Assembly (NCBI GenBank): GCA_030446805.1
Contig: JAUJMO010000001.1
Span: forward strand, 1,073,241-1,137,240
DNA: 64,000 nucleotides
Direction: 5' to 3'
Source: Caulobacteraceae bacterium
Lineage (GTDB): Bacteria; Pseudomonadota; Alphaproteobacteria; Caulobacterales; Caulobacteraceae
A model generated the notes under the pieces. It was given only the letters and a program-made list of their open reading frames with translations, did not search any database and was not told where the DNA came from. Shown here one piece after another: positions 57,642 to 64,000 of this stretch. Within the stretch, counting starts at the first letter, position 1. Every line of letters starts with the position of its first letter. Made by a program: the position numbers and the translations under genes.

Positions 57642-58967
57642 TCACGCCACCCGACGCCCCAGCGAGCGCTGCAGGAAGTCGGGGGGGGGCGCCGTCTCGG
57701 CCAGCACCTGCTCACGGATGGCCCGAGGTTCGCCGAACAGGTGCCCTTGACCGAACTTCACATCCAGATCGAGCACCTCAAGGACCTGCTTCTCCGTTTC
57801 GATCTTCTCCGCGATGATCTCCACGCCGTGGCGGCGGGCCAGCCCCGCGAAGTCGGCCGCGTCGAGGTCCAGGGCCGATCTCAGCGTCAGGCGCCCGTCG
57901 ACCTCGGTCAGCTGTTCGGTGAGCACGCTGGCCGCGACACGGACGAACTTGACGTCCGAACGGCTCAGGTCGCGCGCGTCCAGGTCCAGGTCGCTCACCT
58001 TGTCCAGCGAGAAGCGGAAGCCGAGATCGGCCAGCTTGGCCATGTTGCGGGCCTCAACTCCGCCCCGCGCCTCGAACGCCGCCTGGCCGAGTTCGAAGAT
58101 GAGCGCTCCCGAAAGGTCCTTGTTCTGCGACAGGAACTCCAGGAATTGCGGGAAAAAGTCCTCGTCGGCCAGGGAGTGCAGGCTGATGTTGCAGAAGATG
58201 CCCACCTTGCGATCCTGCTTGGCCAGCCGGCGCACGATCTGCACGCAGCGGAACAGCAGCAGGTTGTCGATCGCCGACACCAAGCCCTCCGGCTCCGCCG
58301 CCGGCAGGTACTCGGCGGGGAGCATCACCCGCCCGCTGGTGTCCCGCAGGCGGGAGAAGGATTCGTAGAACACCGTCCGCCGCTGCGGCAGGCTCACCAC
58401 CGGCTGCAGATACAGGTCCACGCGATTGTCAGCGAGCGCGTCGCGCACGGTCTGCAGCAGCGTCTCGCCCTGATTGGCGCGCAGCGGCACGACCTTGGCC
58501 CCCGCCGCCTCGGCCGGCGCAGGCTCCACCGCCACCGGCAGGGGCGACTTGAGCCGCGCCTCCATGGTGTCGCTCATCTTGCGGACGAGTTCCTCGAGCA
58601 TGCGCATTTCGGTGCTCAGCACCTGAGACCGCTTGGTCTTCTCCTCGTGAACGATGGCGCCCAGCTTGGCGAGGTCGTTCTGGGTGCGCTCCAGTTCGTC
58701 GGCGAAGATCAGATTGGCGTCGCGCATGCGGTTCACGTCGTGTCGCATGCTGTCGGTGGACAGCCGCTGGGTGACCGCGGCGTGAATGGCCACGAACAGG
58801 GCCACCGCGCCGATGGCTGCGGCGGCGCCCGCGCCCCAGCCGCCGCCCATGCGCCACAGCACCACAGCCGTGGTCAGCCCCAGGCAGGTGTAGGCCAGGG
58901 CGGTGAACGCCAGGGTCATCAGCCGCATGGGCTCCGCTCCGTCCCTCGAATCATCCCGATTGAACAT
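57642..58967 (-). CDS. tipF: TipF, flagellar pole organiser with degenerate EAL domain
   Basis: 441 aa. Two N-terminal helices (about 16-36 and 43-62), a coiled coil (about 72-125), and an EAL domain (about 165-430). The catalytic EAL is degenerate: FYESFSRLRDT. LRANQGETLLQTVRDALADN and FELGQAAFEAR occur. TipF binds c-di-GMP, does not hydrolyse it, and recruits flagellar switch proteins to the new pole in Caulobacter. A perfect TTAA-N7-TTAA site lies 41-55 bp upstream. Confidence 0.88.
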   Translation of the reverse strand: MFNRDDSRDGAEPMRLMTLAFTALAYTCLGLTTAVVLWRMGGGWGAGAAAAIGAVALFVAIHAAVTQRLSTDSMRHDVNRMRDANLIFADELERTQNDLAKLGAIVHEEKTKRSQVLSTEMRMLEELVRKMSDTMEARLKSPLPVAVEPAPAEAAGAKVVPLRANQGETLLQTVRDALADNRVDLYLQPVVSLPQRRTVFYESFSRLRDTSGRVMLPAEYLPAAEPEGLVSAIDNLLLFRCVQIVRRLAKQDRKVGIFCNISLHSLADEDFFPQFLEFLSQNKDLSGALIFELGQAAFEARGGVEARNMAKLADLGFRFSLDKVSDLDLDARDLSRSDVKFVRVAASVLTEQLTEVDGRLTLRSALDLDAADFAGLARRHGVEIIAEKIETEKQVLEVLDLDVKFGQGHLFGEPRAIREQVLAETAPPPDFLQRSLGRRVA

Positions 58968-59007
58968 GCGCTGATTCCGCCCTGATTGAAGCTCCGCGCC
59001 CTAAAGG

Positions 59008-59022
59008 TTAACCGAGCTTTAA
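59008..59022. promoter_or_regulatory. CtrA box between tipF and the SDR gene
   Basis: TTAA-N7-TTAA, and on the minus strand TTAAAGCTCGGTTAACC with the full TTAACC half. It is 41-55 bp upstream of tipF and 25 bp upstream of the SDR start. Position fits control of tipF, which is cell-cycle regulated in Caulobacter. Confidence 0.7.
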
Positions 59023-59046
59023 GCCTGCCGGCGCGAGGACTCCGAT

Positions 59047-59820
59047 TTGAGCTTGTTCGACCTCTCCGGCCGCGCCGCCATCGTCACGGGCAGTTCACGC
59101 GGCATCGGTCGCGCCATCGCCGAGCGGCTGGCCGAGCACGGCGCGCGCGTGGCCATCAGCTCCCGCAAGACCGCCGCCTGCCAGGAGGTCGCCGATCTCA
59201 TCAACGCCCGCCACGGCGAAGGTCGCGCGATCGTGGCCCCGGCCAACATCTCCTCCAAGGAGGACCTCCGACGCCTGGCCGAGACCGCCGCGGAGGCGTT
59301 CGGCCAGGTCGACATCCTGGTCTGCAATGCCGCCACCAACCCCTATTTCGGCCCCATGGGCGGGGTCAGCGACGAACAGTTCCTCAAGATCCTGACCAAC
59401 AATGTGCTGGCCAACAATTGGCTGATCGGCATGGTCGCGCCCGGCATGGTTGAACGCCGGGACGGCTCCATCATCCTCGTGTCTTCCATCGGAGGCCTGC
59501 GCGGCTCGCCCGTGATCGGCGCCTATAACGTCAGCAAGGCGGCCGACTTCCAGCTGGCCCGCAACCTGGCCGTGGAGTTCGGCCCTTCCAACGTCCGCGT
59601 GAACTGCATCGCACCGGGCCTGATCCAGACCGACTTCGCGCGTTCTCTCTGGGAGAACCCGGATATCCTAGAACGGGCGGTCGCCCCCACCCCCATGCGC
59701 CGCATCGGCCAGCCCGACGAGATCGCCGGCGCCGCCGTCTTCCTGGCCAGCCCCGCCGCCAGCTACGTCACCGGCCAGACGGTCGTGGCAGACGGCGGAG
59801 CGACGATCGCCTGGGGTTAG
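59047..59820 (+). CDS. short-chain dehydrogenase/reductase
   Basis: 257 aa from a TTG at 59047. The cofactor motif is [17 protein letters not shown] is the structural block, and YNVSK is the active-site pair. The C-terminal [20 protein letters not shown] is typical of fabG-like and peroxisomal dehydrogenase-like SDRs. Substrate unknown. It is divergent from tipF. Confidence 0.88.
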   Translation: MSLFDLSGRAAIVTGSSRGIGRAIAERLAEHGARVAISSRKTAACQEVADLINARHGEGRAIVAPANISSKEDLRRLAETAAEAFGQVDILVCNAATNPYFGPMGGVSDEQFLKILTNNVLANNWLIGMVAPGMVERRDGSIILVSSIGGLRGSPVIGAYNVSKAADFQLARNLAVEFGPSNVRVNCIAPGLIQTDFARSLWENPDILERAVAPTPMRRIGQPDEIAGAAVFLASPAASYVTGQTVVADGGATIAWG

Positions 59821-59862
59821 GCTCGGTAGCGTCCCGCGCTCGAACCCACTATGGGCGAGACC

Positions 59863-60312
59863 ATGAGCGAACCGGTGCGCGGCTACATCCTGGACGAACT
59901 CGAAGTCGGCATGACGGCCGAGATCGAACGCTTGGTGACCGCCGAACAGATCGACCAGTTCGCCCAAGCCTCCACCGACTACAATCCCGTGCATATGGAC
60001 GACGCCTACGCCCGCACGACCGCCTTCCGCGGCCGTATCGCCCACGGGCTGCTGCCCGCCTCCTTCGTCTCCGCCGTGGTGGGCACCAAGCTGCCCGGCG
60101 CCGGCGCGCTCTACCTGGAGCAGACGCTCAGCTTCGCCCGCCCGACCCGGATCGGCGACACCGTCACCGCCCGTGTCCGCGTGAAGTCCATCGATCGCGA
60201 GTCCGCCCGCGTGGTGCTGGAGACCACCGCCTTAGTGAACGGCGAACCCGCCCTGGAAGGCGAGGCCCTGGTCCGCGTCCCCCGCCGGCGGCGAGGCGCC
60301 GCGGCGGCTTGA
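59863..60312 (+). CDS. MaoC-like (R)-enoyl-CoA hydratase
   Basis: 149 aa from the ATG at 59863, preferred over one four codons earlier because GGCGAG lies upstream of it. The hydratase-2 motif is DYNPVHMDDAYARTTAFRGR, then IAHGLLPAS, in a hotdog fold. It hydrates enoyl-CoA or acts on related thioesters. The ribF gene overlaps its stop. Confidence 0.85.
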   Translation: MSEPVRGYILDELEVGMTAEIERLVTAEQIDQFAQASTDYNPVHMDDAYARTTAFRGRIAHGLLPASFVSAVVGTKLPGAGALYLEQTLSFARPTRIGDTVTARVRVKSIDRESARVVLETTALVNGEPALEGEALVRVPRRRRGAAAA

Positions 60313-61301
60313 GACTCGTCGGCGATTGGCGAGATCTGAGCGCCGCCGACCGCGGCGCCGTGGTCGCCATCGGGAATTTCGACGGCGTGCATCGCGGGCA
60401 CGCCCATGTGGTGGCGGCCGCCGCCGAGGTCGCTCAAGCCCTGGATGCGCCCGTGGCCGCCGCCGTGTTCGACCCCCACCCCCGCCGATGGTTCCAGCCT
60501 CAGGTCCAGCACTTCCGCCTCACCACCGACGCACAGCGCGCCCGCGCCTTGGCAGCTCTGGGCGTGGAGCGCCTCTACGCCCTGCCCTTCGACTCCGAGA
60601 TGGCCGGCATGACCGACGCCGACTTCGCCCGCCGGGTTCTCGCGGAAGGCTTGGCCGTCCGCCACGTCGTCGCGGGCTTCGACTTCAGTTTCGGCGCGGG
60701 GCGTACGGGCGACGGCGACCTGCTGCGCCTTTACGGCCAGCGCTTCGGCTTCGGCGTCACCATCGTCCAGCCCGTCGCCGACGCGGAGGGCCGAAAGCTC
60801 TCCTCCACCGCGGTGCGCCTGGCGCTCGAAGCCGGCCGCCCCGAGGAGGCCGCCCTCATCCTGGGCCGGCCTTTCGCCATCGAAGGCGCGGTGGTCCAGG
60901 GCCGCCAGCTCGGCCGCACCCTGGGCTTCCCCACGGCCAATGTCGCCCTCGGCGACTACGTCCGCCCGAGGTTCGGCATCTACGCCACCCGCACCCGCCT
61001 CCCGGACCGCCGCGCCTTCAACGGTGTCAGCAACATTGGGGAGAATCCGACCGTCGGCGGCAACCAGGCCCGACTGGAGGCCTGGCTCTTCGACTTCGAC
61101 GGGGATCTCTACGGGCAGGTGATCGAGACCGAGCTGGTGGCCTTTCTCCGCCCTGAGCAGCACTTCCCCTCGCTCGAGGCGCTCACCCTTCAGGTTCACC
61201 ACGACGCGGAGATCGCCCGAAAGCTGTTCGCCGGCCCCCGTTCCGCAGGACCACCGAAAGGAGAACAACACCGCCCACCCTCGGATCAAGTCCGACGGTG
61301 A
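60309..61301 (+). CDS. ribF: bifunctional riboflavin kinase/FMN adenylyltransferase
   Basis: 330 aa from a TTG that overlaps the previous stop (TTGA). The adenylyltransferase has GNFDGVHRGH and VAGFDFSFGAG, and the kinase domain has GRQLGRTLGFPTANV and FNGVSNIGENPT. It makes FMN and FAD. It sits upstream of ileS, the familiar ribF-ileS order. Confidence 0.94.
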   Translation: MRLVGDWRDLSAADRGAVVAIGNFDGVHRGHAHVVAAAAEVAQALDAPVAAAVFDPHPRRWFQPQVQHFRLTTDAQRARALAALGVERLYALPFDSEMAGMTDADFARRVLAEGLAVRHVVAGFDFSFGAGRTGDGDLLRLYGQRFGFGVTIVQPVADAEGRKLSSTAVRLALEAGRPEEAALILGRPFAIEGAVVQGRQLGRTLGFPTANVALGDYVRPRFGIYATRTRLPDRRAFNGVSNIGENPTVGGNQARLEAWLFDFDGDLYGQVIETELVAFLRPEQHFPSLEALTLQVHHDAEIARKLFAGPRSAGPPKGEQHRPPSDQVRR

Positions 61302-61355
61302 CGCTCCGTTCGGGGTCATTGTTCGCGCCCCCTCCCCTCTGCTAACCCGCGCGGC

Positions 61356-64000
61356 ATGAGCGACGCCCCCGCAGAGAGCGCCCCCGAGAGCGCCCCGCCC
61401 CCCCGCGACTTCCGCGAAACCGTTTTCCTGCCGGAGACGCCCTTCCCCATGCGCGCCGGCCTTCCCCAGAAGGAGCCGGCCATCCTGGAGAGCTGGGCGA
61501 ACCTCTACCCTCGCCTCCGCGCCGAACGCCAAGCCGCAGGCGCGCCCCTGTTCGTGCTGCACGACGGCCCGCCCTACGCCAATGGGGCGATCCACATCGG
61601 CCATGCTCTGAACAAGACGCTCAAGGACTTCGTGGTGCGCAGCCGGTTCGCGCTCGGCTGCGACGTGGACTACCTCCCCGGCTGGGACTGCCACGGCCTG
61701 CCCATCGAATGGAAGATCGAGGAACAGCTGCGCAAGGAGGGTCGTCGCAAGGGCGAGGTTCCCACCGGCGAGTTCCGCCGCCGCTGCCGCGAATACGCCG
61801 ACCACTGGATCGCTGAGCAATCCGCGGAGTTTCAACGTCTCGGCGTGCTGGGCGACTGGGACCACCGCTACGCCACCATGGACTTCCCAACCGAAGCCGC
61901 CATCGTGGCCGAGTTCCACAAGGTTCTCATGAGCGGCCAACTCTATCGCGGCTCCAAGCCCGTGATGTGGAGCCCCGTGGAACGCACCGCCCTGGCCGAC
62001 GCCGAAGTCGAGTACCATCCGCACAACTCGCCCATGATCTGGGTCAAATTCCCCGTCGTGGACCCGGGCGACATGGCCCCGCGCCTGCATCAGGTCGGCG
62101 CCGACGCCCCTGATGTAGTGGCAGACCCGGCTGCGGTCGGCGCCAGCATCGTCATCTGGACCACCACGCCCTGGACCATCCCGGGCAACCGCGCCATCGC
62201 CTACGGCCCGGCCATCACCTACGGCCTTTACCTGATCGAGAGCGTCGAGACCGGGGGCGAGCTCGAGTCCTACGCCCGCGCCGGCGAGCGGCTGATCGTG
62301 GCCGACAAGCTGGCCGAGGAGGTCCGGGCCGCCGCGCGGATCACCAGTTGGCGCCGCCTCCAGCCCGTCGACCCCGGCCCCCTCACCTGCGAGCACCCCT
62401 TGGCCGGGGCCGACCCCGGCTATCGCTACCCCGTGCCGCTCCTGCCCGGATCCCATGTCACGGACGAGGCGGGCACAGGCTTCGTCCACACCGCTCCCAG
62501 CCATGGCCAGGAGGACTTTCAGGTCTGGCTGGCGTCCGGCCGGCGCGACGTGCCCGACATGGTCGACGAGGACGGGGCCTACTTCCCCCACGTGCCCTTG
62601 TTCGGCGGCTTGGCCGTCCTGGAGACCGAAGGCAAGAAAACCGGCAAGTTCGGCCCGGCCAACGGCGCGGTGACCGAGGCCCTGATCGCCCAAGGCAAGC
62701 TGCTGGCCCGCGGCCGCCTGGAGCACAGCTATCCGCATAGCTGGCGCTCCAAGGCTCCGGTCATCTACCGCAACACGCCTCAGTGGTTCATCCGGCTTGA
62801 TGAAGCCTCGGACGAACGCGTCGAAACGCTGCGCGAATTGGCCCTCGCCGGTATCGACCGGACGAAGTTCGTCCCCGACGCCGGCCGCAACCGCATCCGC
62901 GGCATGGTCGAAGGCCGTCCTGACTGGTTGATCAGCCGCCAGCGCGCCTGGGGCACCCCGATCGCCATGTTCGTTGAGCGCGACACCGGCGAACCCCTGC
63001 GCGATGAGGCCGTCAACGCCCGCATCCAGGAGATCATCCGCGCCGAGGGCGCCGACGCCTGGTTCACCCGCCCCCCCGCTGACTTCCTGCCCGGTTACGA
63101 TCCGACCCACTACGAGCGCATCGAAGACATCCTCGACGTCTGGTTCGACAGCGGCTCCACCCACGCCTTCACCCTGGAAGGGCGCCCCGCCTCCCGCTGG
63201 CCGGCCGACCTCTACCTCGAAGGCTCCGACCAGCATCGCGGTTGGTTCCAGGCCTCCCTGCTGGAAGCCTGCGCCACCCGAGGCGCCCCGCCCTTCCGCG
63301 CAGTGCTCACCCACGGCTTCACGCTTGATGAGCAGGGCGAGAAGATGAGCAAGTCCAAGGGAAACACCGTGGCTCCTCAGACGGTGATCAAGGACAGCGG
63401 CGCCGAGATCCTCCGCCTGTGGGCCGCATCGGTCGACTACGAGGACGACCAGCGCATCGGCAAGACCATCCTCCAGACGGTCACAGACAGCTACCGCAAG
63501 CTCCGCAATACGGTGCGTTACCTGCTGGGCGCGCTGGCCGACTTCACCGACGCCGAGCGCATCGAGCTCGAGCGGATGCCCCCGCTGGAGCGCTACATCC
63601 TCCACCGCCTCTGGGCCCTGGACGCCGAGGTTCGCGCCGCCTACGAGGCCTATCGTTTCTCCGACGTGATCCGCGCCCTGTCCGATTTCTGCGCCGGCGA
63701 CCTGTCGGCGCTCTTTTTCGACATCCGCAAGGACGCCCTCTACTGCGACCGCCCCGACAGCGAACGCCGCCGCGCTTGCCGCACGGTGATGGAGGCGGTC
63801 TTCGACCGGCTCACGGTCTGGCTGGCGCCCCTGCTGCCCTTCACCATGGAAGAGGCTTGGCGGACGCGCTTTCCCAGCGGTGGCAGCGTCTGCGCGCGGG
63901 TGTTCCCCCCCACGCCCGAGGCCTGGCGCAACGAGGCGGAGGCGGAGCGCTGGGCCAAGGTTGAGCAAGTGCTTGGGGCGGTGACCAGCGTTCTGGAGAC
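61356..64000 (+). CDS. ileS: isoleucyl-tRNA synthetase (N-terminal part)
   Basis: 881 codons from the ATG at 61356 with no stop before the window edge; the full protein is about 930-960 aa. Class I signatures are PYANGAIHIGHALNK with HIGH and GEKMSKSKGN with KMSKS. The editing domain has TTTPWTIPGNRA. The C-terminal zinc finger is not yet reached. It charges tRNA(Ile). It follows ribF by 54 bp. Confidence 0.97.
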   Translation, partial: MSDAPAESAPESAPPPRDFRETVFLPETPFPMRAGLPQKEPAILESWANLYPRLRAERQAAGAPLFVLHDGPPYANGAIHIGHALNKTLKDFVVRSRFALGCDVDYLPGWDCHGLPIEWKIEEQLRKEGRRKGEVPTGEFRRRCREYADHWIAEQSAEFQRLGVLGDWDHRYATMDFPTEAAIVAEFHKVLMSGQLYRGSKPVMWSPVERTALADAEVEYHPHNSPMIWVKFPVVDPGDMAPRLHQVGADAPDVVADPAAVGASIVIWTTTPWTIPGNRAIAYGPAITYGLYLIESVETGGELESYARAGERLIVADKLAEEVRAAARITSWRRLQPVDPGPLTCEHPLAGADPGYRYPVPLLPGSHVTDEAGTGFVHTAPSHGQEDFQVWLASGRRDVPDMVDEDGAYFPHVPLFGGLAVLETEGKKTGKFGPANGAVTEALIAQGKLLARGRLEHSYPHSWRSKAPVIYRNTPQWFIRLDEASDERVETLRELALAGIDRTKFVPDAGRNRIRGMVEGRPDWLISRQRAWGTPIAMFVERDTGEPLRDEAVNARIQEIIRAEGADAWFTRPPADFLPGYDPTHYERIEDILDVWFDSGSTHAFTLEGRPASRWPADLYLEGSDQHRGWFQASLLEACATRGAPPFRAVLTHGFTLDEQGEKMSKSKGNTVAPQTVIKDSGAEILRLWAASVDYEDDQRIGKTILQTVTDSYRKLRNTVRYLLGALADFTDAERIELERMPPLERYILHRLWALDAEVRAAYEAYRFSDVIRALSDFCAGDLSALFFDIRKDALYCDRPDSERRRACRTVMEAVFDRLTVWLAPLLPFTMEEAWRTRFPSGGSVCARVFPPTPEAWRNEAEAERWAKVEQVLGAVTSVLE

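Noticed and set aside
60111-63968. A 1285-codon open frame on the minus strand across ribF and ileS
   Set aside because: It is antisense to two clear genes. High GC codon bias leaves the antisense frame without stops; the protein is repetitive Gly/Ala/Val/Asp with no motif.

Overview
The window looks like a high-GC alphaproteobacterial chromosome of the order Caulobacterales, probably Phenylobacterium-, Caulobacter- or Brevundimonas-like. The placement rests on cell-cycle and flagellar genes typical of that order: SciP (DUF1153), RcdA (DUF1465), TipF, a ZapA/ZauP-like pair, and a flagellar locus with FlbD and FlbE/FliH. Three intergenic regions carry TTAA-N7-TTAA-like CtrA sites, and the hook genes are preceded by sigma-54 elements flanking an FlbD-type palindrome. 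All assignments come from reading the sequence and remembered families; no search was run.

Layout. 1-1.7 kb: a quorum-sensing locus on the minus strand (Xre-type regulator, LuxR, start of LuxI) with a 20-bp lux-box-like palindrome before luxI, ending against a decayed IS5-type transposase. 1.7-4.0 kb: YmdB-like phosphoesterase, 5-formyl-THF cyclo-ligase, a probable 6S RNA, zapA and a zauP-like gene. 4.1-10.3 kb: a plus-strand carbon block (tkt, gap, pgk, class I aldolase) interrupted by a small secreted protein and a frameshifted small membrane gene. 10.4-13.4 kb: a HEPN-like two-gene unit, TspO, bacterioferritin and its ferredoxin with a Fur-like box, and ThiE. 13.4-18.3 kb: ABC exporter, L31 with a possible attenuator, RcdA, DUF1192, quinone oxidoreductase, DUF72.

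18.3-21.5 kb is a GbsR/MarR regulator plus cytochrome bd/CIO oxidase and a DUF2474 accessory peptide, with a palindromic operator candidate. 21.5-35.3 kb is housekeeping: EF-P, SuhB-like phosphatase, aminotransferase, a MraY/WecA-like transferase, polyprenyl synthase, a TrmN6-like methyltransferase, FolB with a pteridine-reductase-like SDR, Nudix, PgsA, DUF885, UvrC and ExbD. 35.3-38.2 kb is a cheR-cheY-cheA unit whose CheA lacks a CheW domain and ends in a receiver-like domain. Then come a PBP1A-type synthase and YcgN.

40.7-56.7 kb is the flagellar locus: fliF-fliG-fliH-fliN-flbD-flhA, then sciP, the hook operon fliK-flgD-flgE (all minus) and divergent flgK-flgL. The inferred logic is that CtrA starts fliF and sciP, SciP restrains CtrA, and FlbD with sigma-54 turns on the late hook genes. 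56.7-64 kb holds a HAD phosphatase, tipF, an SDR, a MaoC hydratase, ribF and the first 881 codons of ileS. I saw no tRNA, rRNA, CRISPR array, prophage or intact insertion sequence.
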